DNA from: Planctomycetota bacterium
GTDB lineage: Bacteria; Planctomycetota; Phycisphaerae; Phycisphaerales; SM1A02
NCBI GenBank assembly: GCA_022560875.1
Contig: JADFSH010000015.1
Coordinates: forward strand, 1 to 46,110
Direction of reading: 5' to 3'
Length of the DNA: 46,110 bases
Shown: piece by piece, positions 1 through 7,041 of the stretch
Numbering within the stretch: position 1 is the stretch's first letter
Layout: the number at the start of each line of letters is the position of its first letter
The notes under the pieces: generated by a model
Databases searched by the model: none
The model's input: only the letters and a program-made list of their open reading frames with translations
Told to the model about the DNA's origin: nothing
Position numbers and translations under genes: made by a program

Positions 1-29
1 CGGATATATGGGGCGGGATTCGGAATCAC

Positions 30-57
30 AAAAAAACGCCCGGTCAGAAACCGGGCG
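30..57 (-). terminator. Rho-independent terminator of the GACC-repeat protein gene
   Basis: Positions 37-44 and 50-57 form a perfect 8-bp GC-rich stem (CGCCCGGT / ACCGGGCG) with a 5-nt loop. On the minus strand the stem is followed by seven T residues (A-run at 30-36 on the plus strand). It lies about 30 nt after the stop of the minus-strand gene ending at 89, so it almost certainly ends that transcript. Confidence 0.85.
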
Positions 58-88
58 AAGAAATCACTCACGACACCTTGCACCACTC

Positions 89-1492
89 TCAGGGACATGG
101 CCCCCAGGCAGCAAGGAGGGCGAGCAGGTCCGTCACATTGACTGTGCCGTCTCCCCCGTCAGCCATATCACAGGAGCCAGACTGACCCCATTGCGCAAGT
201 AAAGCCAAAAGGTCCGTCACATTGACGAAGCCATCCCCACCATCTGCACAATCAGCGGGGCAAGGCGGCGGACAGGCGGAATCCGGAGTGCCGTCGCCGG
301 CGCAGAGCGTATCTTCGAGCCAGACATTGGTGGCAGTCTGCGTACAGAACGCTTCTGTCACGTCAGGCAGGCAGAAACCAGTTTCAAAACAGCAGGCACC
401 CTTGGGAATACAAATGTCGACTGTGCCGCAATCAGAACCGAGACCTTTCCAGGAGCCACCGGCATTCGAGCAATCAGAACTGGTGAGTGAGAAGCATCCT
501 GTACCGACGCAGCACGCCCCGAGACCTTGCAAATTACAGGGATCACCAGCAAAACAGTCAAAGCCATTTCCGATCGATCCGAGCCAGGTGCCGGACACAA
601 GGTTGCATAAGGCCTGGGTGGTATTCGAGCATAAGGCCGGCCCCTGCGTGCAGCAGGCACCTACGAGTTCTGTGCATCCTGCGCCTGCGCAGTCCGTGGC
701 AGGCCCTTGGAATTCGCCCTGACTGATCGTGCAATCACTCGGCGACATGACCGCACAGCTTCCATCCGGCAGGCAGCACGCACCATCCGCAACCGCACAC
801 TCGATGATGGCCCGCATGATGACATTGCCGCTGCTGGGGAAGAAACATGTATCCAATCCAAAGGGCGGACCGAAGACGCCATTGCTACATGGCGTGCAGC
901 CCAACGCATCATGGGGAATGAAGGGGCCGGTATAAACGGAGCAGATTGCGCAACCCCCTGTACAACCATTCGTACACCAATCATCACCCCACTCAAAAGA
1001 GATCACGAATTTCTGTCCAGCGGTGACTGGAACCCGCATGGCGAGGGTCTGATTCTCGTCCAAAAACCCAAAACGATGGGGGGTGGCAACGCTCGGTGAG
1101 ACGGTCAGGACCGGGCCGATCAAGATGGCATCGCCAATACCGGGCTGCTGGAGTGCCGTGAAACTGCGATTCAGGCCACCTATGCCATCGCAGGAACCAA
1201 ACTCAAACAAGCCGAGCGACTGTTCGACGCTCTGGCCAAAGTACCCGTTACCGCTGGCAACGAGAATGTCGATCGCCACGATGAAGCCATCGCATGGTGA
1301 TGTCAGGTAGACTAGCTGCTCTTCTTGGAAATTGAATGCCCCCAATAACCCGAGCGTGCCTGAGAAACCTTCCATATCATCCGGAAGTTGGTCATTTTTT
1401 ACGACGATCAGAGCCTGTCCCAGTGCAGACTCAGCCGTCAACAAGAGGATCAACAATGTGCCAATGGCAACGGGCGTGATGCGGAATTTCAT
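89..1492 (-). CDS. Secreted cysteine-rich GACC-repeat protein with dockerin-like C-terminal tail
   Basis: Predicted exported protein of 467 residues. The start at 1492 is preferred over the more distal start at 1612. A GGAG ribosome-binding site lies just upstream of it, and residues 1-25 then form a clean signal peptide (hydrophobic core, ending near ESALGQA). Residues 30-230 are an unassigned beta-rich region with scattered cysteines. Residues 237-405 hold four cysteine-rich repeats, each beginning GACC (237, 278, 325, 366), probably disulfide-bonded. The C-terminus has two copies of a DGGDGxVNVTDLLALLAxWG unit (about 416-464). Each resembles half a type I dockerin calcium loop plus helix, a tail common on secreted Phycisphaerae proteins. 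Its role is unknown; extracellular surface attachment or sorting is inferred from the tail. The gene is monocistronic with its own terminator. Confidence 0.85.
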   Translation of the reverse strand: MKFRITPVAIGTLLILLLTAESALGQALIVVKNDQLPDDMEGFSGTLGLLGAFNFQEEQLVYLTSPCDGFIVAIDILVASGNGYFGQSVEQSLGLFEFGSCDGIGGLNRSFTALQQPGIGDAILIGPVLTVSPSVATPHRFGFLDENQTLAMRVPVTAGQKFVISFEWGDDWCTNGCTGGCAICSVYTGPFIPHDALGCTPCSNGVFGPPFGLDTCFFPSSGNVIMRAIIECAVADGACCLPDGSCAVMSPSDCTISQGEFQGPATDCAGAGCTELVGACCTQGPALCSNTTQALCNLVSGTWLGSIGNGFDCFAGDPCNLQGLGACCVGTGCFSLTSSDCSNAGGSWKGLGSDCGTVDICIPKGACCFETGFCLPDVTEAFCTQTATNVWLEDTLCAGDGTPDSACPPPCPADCADGGDGFVNVTDLLALLAQWGQSGSCDMADGGDGTVNVTDLLALLAAWGPCP

Positions 1493-1794
1493 GATGCTCT
1501 CCAAATCCTGGCCCGGATACTTACCTTCCAAATATGCATTTGCTATCTTCTGAAAACCGGCATCCCATATCCGGTCAGGGGTATTCTGGCGAAAAAAACA
1601 GTATTTGTCCAATAAAATCGACTCAGAAAACGTCGTAATTGCCTTTCCTGAATAGATTTACGATGCTCGCTCTCATTCGGTTCCAAATAAGGGCTGGATC
1701 TGTCATCGATGAATTTCCCCAATTCCGGGGCATTTCCGGCCAAATGATGGCGATAATCGCAACTGGTTGGCACAATTTCATCCGTCAATTATTA
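1493..1794. other. Intergenic region upstream of the GACC-repeat gene
   Basis: About 300 nt between the start of the GACC-repeat gene and the stop of coaC, both on the minus strand. It should contain the promoter of the GACC-repeat gene. The open frames across it lack ribosome-binding sites and recognisable protein features. I see no convincing terminator for coaC and no RNA gene. Confidence 0.4.
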
Positions 1795-2376
1795 TTATTT
1801 GGAAATTTTGTCTCGAATCCGGTCCAGAATCTCCTCCGGCTCCGCCATACGCCCCACCCCGATAGTACGGCAGGCCTGCCAGCCTTCGCCTGGCTCGATG
1901 ATCTCAAACCCGTCCTCGCGGAGCTGAGCGAGGTTTCGACGGGTCGCAGGCTGATTGAGCATGATCTCGTTCATGGTCGGAGCGAGCAGAATTGGCTGGC
2001 GCTTCAGGTCTATCGCTGATGCAACCAGGCTTACGACATCGTCGGTCCTGCCCGTCGCGAGTTTGGCGAGCATATCCATGCTACAGGGAGCGATGAGCAT
2101 CAGATCCGCCTCCCGGGCCAGGGAGATGTGCTGAGGATCCTGGGACTCGACATGCTCCCACTGGCTGGTGAACGTATGGCGACCCGAAAGGGCCTGGAAA
2201 GTGAGCGGCGTGACAAATCGGGTCGCCGCGTCGGTCATGACCACCGTCACTTCCGCCCCGGCTTGGGCCAGATGGCTCACGACCGTCGCCACTTTATAAC
2301 AGGCAATACCGCCACTCAGACCGATGATGATTCTTCGGCCTTGAAGTTCAACCGGGGTTACTGATGATTGTGACAC
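1795..2376 (-). CDS. coaC: Phosphopantothenoylcysteine decarboxylase (stand-alone CoaC)
   Basis: Flavoprotein of 193 residues that decarboxylates 4'-phosphopantothenoylcysteine to 4'-phosphopantetheine in coenzyme A synthesis. Visible family features are the FMN-binding start (IIIGLSGGIACYK, about 16-28), the active-site His83 in the QHISLA segment, the substrate-binding PxMNxxM motif (PTMNEIM, 133-139), and the flap cysteine C169 before GVGRMAEP. The PxMNxxMW motif ends in Leu instead of Trp. The usual C-terminal CoaB ligase domain is absent, so CoaB must be encoded elsewhere. It starts with GTG at 2376, 30 nt after rpoZ, and no better in-frame start exists. The rpoZ-coa order matches the conserved bacterial rpoZ-coaBC arrangement and supports both calls. 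Confidence 0.88.
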   Translation of the reverse strand: MSQSSVTPVELQGRRIIIGLSGGIACYKVATVVSHLAQAGAEVTVVMTDAATRFVTPLTFQALSGRHTFTSQWEHVESQDPQHISLAREADLMLIAPCSMDMLAKLATGRTDDVVSLVASAIDLKRQPILLAPTMNEIMLNQPATRRNLAQLREDGFEIIEPGEGWQACRTIGVGRMAEPEEILDRIRDKISK

Positions 2377-2406
2377 GGCTTCACAGCCCGCACCGGGACC
2401 ACGATA

Positions 2407-2652
2407 TCAGGATGATTTCGCCTTCAATCGTTCTGCCGGCGTTATGTAATGGGTCTCGGAGAAATCCGCAGTAATCTTATCCTGCATAATCTCCTCAATG
2501 ACGATCTCCAGATCGGTGCGGCCTTCTCGCTCGACCAGCGGCCGGGCGCCATCGATGAGCAACTCCTTGAGCCGTTTTTGGATCAACGCGGTCAGCTTGA
2601 AGCGGCCGCCCATCTTGTTGACGATCTCATCGCTTTTGAGCGCTTCAATCAT
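2407..2652 (-). CDS. rpoZ: DNA-directed RNA polymerase omega subunit
   Basis: Small protein (81 residues) matching the omega subunit, which helps fold and assemble the beta' subunit of RNA polymerase. The diagnostic segment is residues 8-30: EIVNKMGGRFKLTALIQKR followed by LKELL. An acidic stretch and a C-terminal tail with YITPAERLKAKSS follow. Its length is typical for a Gram-negative-type omega. It is the first gene of a two-gene minus-strand unit with coaC. The guanylate kinase gene that often precedes it is absent; a divergent hydrolase gene lies upstream instead. Confidence 0.9.
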   Translation of the reverse strand: MIEALKSDEIVNKMGGRFKLTALIQKRLKELLIDGARPLVEREGRTDLEIVIEEIMQDKITADFSETHYITPAERLKAKSS

Positions 2653-2809
2653 GGTGTCATTTTGCCTCTTATTGGGGTGAAGCCGACCCCCAGACCAGAA
2701 TTGGGGGTATATGGATCGAATCGCGTACTATAGTCCCAACAGAGCGGATCGTCGAGCCAGATCATTCACCACAATTTCCGGGCTGATCCGATTGAACAGG
2801 CCCACCGGA

Positions 2810-3745
2810 ATGAGCCAGAAAACCCTGACGGGTACTGATGACCCCCCTGCCACCCCACGATCAGGCAAGCTTCTCCGCCCACTGAGCCGGGTATGTATCC
2901 TGCTCTTGACCATTCTCATTATTTTCTGGGCGACAGGCTGTATGGAACGGCTATTTTATCATCCGACCTCAGGTCCGACTCCGCCTCCTGCCGATCACCC
3001 GGGAGCCGAATCGATCCAATTCTCCTCCTCAGATGGCACCAAGCTCTCCGGATGGTTCATTCCCGCCTGGCCCGATGCCGCTCGCACCAATCCTCCTCCG
3101 ACGATACTCCACATCCACGGCAATGCAGGAAACATCGAATCCCATATCTGGTTCACAGAATACCTCCCCCCAAACGGTTTCAATCTGTTCATCTTCGACT
3201 TTCGCGGATATGGCGAGAGTGAAGGACGGGCGATCCGACGTGATGATTTGATCGCCGACTCTCATGCCGCCCTTGGCATCCTGCTCGTACGCAGTGATGT
3301 CGATCCTGATCGTATTGGCTTGTACGCTCAGTCGCTGGGTGGGGCGATTGGGCTGAATCTCATGGCCGACCGCCCGGAAATTTCAGTCGGCGTCATTGAG
3401 TCGAGCTTCACCAGTTGGAGAGAGGTCGCGGCCTCGGCGGTGGGCGGTGATCAACCGGGCTGGTTTGCCAGGTTGCTCGCATCTGTCCTGATCCCTGATC
3501 ATCATCGGCCGATCGATGCTGTAAGTCGGATCGACCGCCCCCTGCTTCTCCTGCAGGGGACCGATGATGAAATCGTACCCTTCAGCCACGGACAGCGGCT
3601 CGCCGAAGCCAGCGTCGATCACTCAACCTTTCACGGCCTGACCGGGGGCCGGCACAATTCCCTTCGCGACTCGCACCCCGAAATCGAGACGCTCATCATC
3701 AATTTCTTCAAGCAGCACCTGGAAGTGATGGAAATTCAGCCGTAA
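2810..3745 (+). CDS. Alpha/beta hydrolase, lipoprotein-like (ABHD13/Bem46 type)
   Basis: Serine hydrolase of unknown substrate. With the ATG at 2810 it has 311 residues: a basic stretch, a hydrophobic segment at about 28-43 ending ATGC (possible lipobox, Cys44), then the hydrolase fold. Visible elements are HGNAGN (oxyanion loop), DFRGYGESEG, the nucleophile elbow YAQSLGGA (GxSxG-like, with Ala for the first Gly), LLLQGTDDEIVP carrying the acidic residue, and GGRHNS carrying the catalytic His. This matches the Bem46/ABHD13/ABHD17 group. The frame is open to an ATG at 2711 preceded by GGGGGT. That start would put more than 30 extra residues before the membrane segment, so I prefer 2810, but it is not settled. 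A possible promoter (TTGGGG at 2701, TACTAT at 2726) overlaps the longer version. Confidence 0.8.
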   Translation: MSQKTLTGTDDPPATPRSGKLLRPLSRVCILLLTILIIFWATGCMERLFYHPTSGPTPPPADHPGAESIQFSSSDGTKLSGWFIPAWPDAARTNPPPTILHIHGNAGNIESHIWFTEYLPPNGFNLFIFDFRGYGESEGRAIRRDDLIADSHAALGILLVRSDVDPDRIGLYAQSLGGAIGLNLMADRPEISVGVIESSFTSWREVAASAVGGDQPGWFARLLASVLIPDHHRPIDAVSRIDRPLLLLQGTDDEIVPFSHGQRLAEASVDHSTFHGLTGGRHNSLRDSHPEIETLIINFFKQHLEVMEIQP

Positions 3746-3817
3746 GAAATTTGAGCGTTTCATTCAGCAGGCTACACTCCCGCTTCCCCTTTGATTGCTC
3801 ACACAAGCAGGCACACC

Positions 3818-5650
3818 ATGCCCGAACCGTCGGCTTCAAAATCACCAATTACTCTCTCTCAGCGATTTCAATCACTGCGGATCAAGCTCGGTTTCGAGCA
3901 CGACTGGTATCTCCTGCTCATCGCCGCCCTCATCGGCCTGGTCATGAGCGGCGTGGCGATCCTGTTCATCTATCCGCTGCGTCTGATCGAGGAATGGTCG
4001 AAGGGTGCTGATATCTCGGTTATGTACTGGCTGGTCCCCATTGTCCCCCTCCTCGGCGCGACGCTGGCGGGCGTGGTGCACTATCTCATGGTCGGACATG
4101 GTGAAGGGCCGGGGGTGACCAAAGTCATGTACGCCATTCACCGGAGAAAATCCTACATCCCTCTCTCCATCGGTTTCAGAAAATGGGCTGCTTCATGGCT
4201 CACCATCGGTTCGGGAGGATCAGCCGGTGCCGAAGGCCCCATCATCACCATTGGGGCCACGATCGGGTCGAATATCGCCCGCCTCTTCAACTCCAATCCC
4301 AAGAACTCCGCGACCCTCCTCGGATGCGGGGCGGCGGCAGGCCTGGCTTCGGTTTTCAACGCCCCGATTGCGGGCGTCTTCTTTGTCATGGAAATTCTCC
4401 TCCGTGATTTTTCCCTCCGCACATTCACCCCCATTGTGGTGGCGAGCGTCATCGGTACCGCGTTCACCAATGCCGTCCTGGGAGATAAGGCCCTGTTCGC
4501 CACCAGCGGTGAACTCAGCGTCGGGACTTTCACGTGGATGGAGATCCCCAACTACCTTTTGCTCGGACTGATATGCGGCGTCGTGGCAACTCTGTTTATC
4601 AAGAGCTTTTACTTTACAGAAAAACGGTTCGCCCGATTGAATGTGCATCCTGTTTTCCGACCGACTATCGGTGCGGCACTCTTAGGCGTGCTTGGAATCG
4701 CATATCTCATGATTATGAGGCCCAGTCATGACGCATTGCCGGGCTTTTACGGTAACGGCTATCCCGTCATCATCGACCTGCTGAATCCAAGCTTCTACTA
4801 CACCAACGGAGGTGAAGTACTCAAGCCCGCCGAAACTATCCTCGTTGCCCTCATCATGCTCGGGGTTTTTAAGGTTGTGGCGACCTGCCTTACCCTTGGC
4901 TCGGGGGGCGCGGGAGGCATGTTTGCACCTTCACTTCTTCTCGGCGCGTGTGTGGGGGGAGCGTTCGGATACATCGTCAACGTGCTCGGCTGGGCACCGG
5001 CTGCAAATCCGGCGCACTATGCCCTGGTGGGCATGGCGGCGGTCGTCGCGGCGACGACTCATGCTCCGCTCACCGCGATTCTCATCGTCTATGAGATCAC
5101 TCGAAGCCATGAGGTCATCCTCCCTCTCATGCTGGCGGCAGTGATCAGTACGATCACCGCCAGACTCATCTATCGAGATAGCATCTACACCGTCAAGCTC
5201 ACGGAGCAGGGTGTGCATGTCGGGACGATGAGTGATCTGACCATACTTCGTCGTCTGTCCGTTCAGGACGTCTCATTAGATCCGGCGGTGAGTGTGCATG
5301 AGCACGACTCGGCCCAGTCGCTGCTCGATCTGAGTGAAACGCATCATGTGGGCGATTTTGTCGTGGTCAATGACGAGAATAAATACGTCGGCATGGTTAC
5401 CTATGACGATCTGCGAGAGGCGCTTGTCTATCGGGAAGCGATCCCGTTGCTGCTGGTCAGCGAGCTGTTGCGCAACGATCTGCCCACAATCACGCCTGAT
5501 GAAACACTCGACATGGTGTTGGATAAATTTTCCCGTCACGATGCCCACAGCCTGGCGGTACTCAATCACCCGAATGACAGCACGGTCAAGGGGCTGATCT
5601 CGCGCTCCAAGCTCATGCGGCTCTATCAGGACGAACTGGATAAGGACTGA
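3818..5650 (+). CDS. CLC-family chloride channel/transporter with tandem CBS domains
   Basis: Membrane protein of 610 residues that moves chloride or related anions. The ATG at 3818 (after AGCAGG) is preferred over the TTG at 3791. Residues 1-455 form the CLC core with about ten or more helices. Signature segments are GHGEGPGV (95-100, in place of GSGIP), GSAGAEGP (134-141, gating Glu139 kept), FNAPIAGVFFVME (180-192), GSGGAGGMFAPSLLLGA and a Tyr in SIYTVKL near the end of the membrane part. Two CBS domains fill the C-terminal 150 residues, probably binding a nucleotide as regulator. The residue after Glu192 is Ile, where Cl-/H+ antiporters such as E. coli ClcA carry the internal proton glutamate, so passive conduction is possible. 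It sits 1 nt before rnpA, and co-transcription is likely. Confidence 0.9.
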   Translation: MPEPSASKSPITLSQRFQSLRIKLGFEHDWYLLLIAALIGLVMSGVAILFIYPLRLIEEWSKGADISVMYWLVPIVPLLGATLAGVVHYLMVGHGEGPGVTKVMYAIHRRKSYIPLSIGFRKWAASWLTIGSGGSAGAEGPIITIGATIGSNIARLFNSNPKNSATLLGCGAAAGLASVFNAPIAGVFFVMEILLRDFSLRTFTPIVVASVIGTAFTNAVLGDKALFATSGELSVGTFTWMEIPNYLLLGLICGVVATLFIKSFYFTEKRFARLNVHPVFRPTIGAALLGVLGIAYLMIMRPSHDALPGFYGNGYPVIIDLLNPSFYYTNGGEVLKPAETILVALIMLGVFKVVATCLTLGSGGAGGMFAPSLLLGACVGGAFGYIVNVLGWAPAANPAHYALVGMAAVVAATTHAPLTAILIVYEITRSHEVILPLMLAAVISTITARLIYRDSIYTVKLTEQGVHVGTMSDLTILRRLSVQDVSLDPAVSVHEHDSAQSLLDLSETHHVGDFVVVNDENKYVGMVTYDDLREALVYREAIPLLLVSELLRNDLPTITPDETLDMVLDKFSRHDAHSLAVLNHPNDSTVKGLISRSKLMRLYQDELDKD

Positions 5651-5651
5651 C

Positions 5652-6092
5652 GTGGAGAACGCAGACCGTCAGAACGATTCCGCGCCGATCCCATCGCGTG
5701 GGCATGGATTTCCGCGACGGATGAGGCTGGTATCCTCTCGCCAGTTTGACGAGGTATACCTGAACGGCAAGAAACGTCTTACGGGCCCATTTATGGCGCA
5801 TGCTCTGCCGAACGATCTGGACCATCCCCGACTTGGCCTCTCCGTTCCCCGGCTAGTGGGAAACGCGATAAGAAGGAATCGGATCAAACGCCTCCTTCGT
5901 GAGGCGTTTCGCCTCATGCAGTCAGATCTTCCGCAAGGCTATGATCTGGTCATCACGGTGCGAAATCATGAGCCGCTGTCACTGGCGGAGTACCAGAGCA
6001 TACTTTCCAAGACAACCCGGAGCCTGCATCTGGCATGGTCACGAAAACAGGAAAAGCCGGCATCGAAGAAGCCCCGGGAAAAAGACGAGTGA
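5652..6092 (+). CDS. rnpA: Ribonuclease P protein component
   Basis: Protein subunit of RNase P, which assists the catalytic RNA in maturing tRNA 5' ends. It has 146 residues with a GTG start at 5652, immediately after the CLC stop. The family hallmark is the RNR region [17 protein letters not shown] at about residues 73-89, preceded by [11 protein letters not shown] and by an [17 protein letters not shown] start segment. An approximately 20-residue N-terminal extension and a lysine-rich C-terminal tail flank the core. It overlaps yidD, as expected for the rnpA-yidD pair. The usual upstream rpmH (L34) gene is missing. Confidence 0.93.
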   Translation: MENADRQNDSAPIPSRGHGFPRRMRLVSSRQFDEVYLNGKKRLTGPFMAHALPNDLDHPRLGLSVPRLVGNAIRRNRIKRLLREAFRLMQSDLPQGYDLVITVRNHEPLSLAEYQSILSKTTRSLHLAWSRKQEKPASKKPREKDE

Positions 6093-6331
6093 ATTTTGCC
6101 GCAAGACCTTTGATTTTCCTCATCAGGCTCTACCAGGCCGGCCTCCGCCCGCTGTTGGGCGGTCAATGTCGATTCATGCCGACCTGCTCGCAATACGCGA
6201 TCGATGCATTGCAGACGCACGGTGCCATTCACGGATCGTGGCTTACGCTGCGCCGGATTCTTCGATGCCATCCACTGGGAGGAATGGGATACGATCCCGT
6301 CCCCCCCCGACATGAGCAGAATCATCGTTAG
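6089..6331 (+). CDS. yidD: Membrane protein insertion efficiency factor YidD
   Basis: Small protein (80 residues) of the YidD family, thought to assist YidC-dependent insertion of inner-membrane proteins. The conserved core is present: [21 protein letters not shown] (three cysteines in the protein), then [11 protein letters not shown] and [18 protein letters not shown] place the start at the GTG at 6089, which overlaps the rnpA stop by 4 nt (GTGA) and gives the normal YidD length. An ATG at 6035 would add 18 residues lying inside rnpA. A run of eight C at 6301-6308 lies in the last codons, after the conserved core. yidC is not adjacent. Confidence 0.9.
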   Translation: MNFAARPLIFLIRLYQAGLRPLLGGQCRFMPTCSQYAIDALQTHGAIHGSWLTLRRILRCHPLGGMGYDPVPPRHEQNHR

Positions 6332-6366
6332 CCAGGTCTCACCGAACCAGAAAAGAGAATCATCAC

Positions 6367-7038
6367 ATGGCCCGATCATTCCCCCCCGCCATATTCGCTT
6401 CCGGTCGCAATTATGCGGATCACGCCAAAGAGATGTATGGCGACCTACCCGAACGCCCCATCATCTTCATGAAGAATCCGGCTTCCGTTATCGGAAACGG
6501 CGAACCCATCATCATTCACCCGATCTGCGAGGAACCCGAGAGCCAGATGGATTTCGAAGGAGAATTGGCCGTCATCATCGGTCGTGACTGTCGTGATGTC
6601 TCTGAGAGTGAATCGCCGGATTACATTTCCGGTTACGCCGTCGCCAATGACGTCAGCGCGCGATGGTGGCAGAAGCACGGTTCGGGCGGGCAGTACATCC
6701 GGGGCAAAAGCTTCGACACATTCTGCCCCCTGAGTGATCAGGTTCCCGCAGATGAGATCGGAGATCCGCAAAACCTACATTTGGTTACGAAACTCAACGG
6801 CGAAGTCATGCAGGATGCCTACACGGCAGACATGATTTTTCCGGTCGCAGTATTGATCGCCGAACTCAGCCGGGGCATGACGCTGCTTGCCGGTACGGTG
6901 ATTCTGACGGGAACGCCCGGAGGAGTCGGGGCGGCTCGTACACCGCCGCGCTTTCTGAGCGATGGCGATGTCGTGGAAGTGACGATTGACCGCATCGGCA
7001 CCCTGAGCAATCCGGTGCGTCGTGCCGGAGGAGCGTGA
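6367..7038 (+). CDS. Fumarylacetoacetate hydrolase family protein (acylpyruvase/FAHD1-like)
   Basis: Metal-dependent C-C hydrolase or decarboxylase of 223 residues, the compact FAHD1/YcgM-like size. The family includes acylpyruvate and fumarylpyruvate hydrolases and oxaloacetate decarboxylase. Visible motifs are GRNYADHAKE (13-22), KNPASVIG, the metal-binding DFEGELAVIIG segment (Glu64, Glu66), Asp95 in AVANDVSARWWQ, GKSFDTFCP and the C-terminal VILTGTPGGVG. The exact substrate cannot be told from sequence. It follows yidD by 35 nt on the same strand and converges with the next gene, leaving only 3 nt between the two stop codons. Confidence 0.87.
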   Translation: MARSFPPAIFASGRNYADHAKEMYGDLPERPIIFMKNPASVIGNGEPIIIHPICEEPESQMDFEGELAVIIGRDCRDVSESESPDYISGYAVANDVSARWWQKHGSGGQYIRGKSFDTFCPLSDQVPADEIGDPQNLHLVTKLNGEVMQDAYTADMIFPVAVLIAELSRGMTLLAGTVILTGTPGGVGAARTPPRFLSDGDVVEVTIDRIGTLSNPVRRAGGA

Positions 7039-7041
7039 CCA

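Noticed and set aside
1543-1788. An 81-codon minus-strand open frame upstream of the GACC-repeat gene.
   Set aside because: No ribosome-binding site, no family features, and it overlaps the expected promoter region.
6301-6308. Eight-C run in the yidD tail considered as a phase-variable tract.
   Set aside because: It lies after the conserved core, so slippage would change only the last few residues; little consequence expected.
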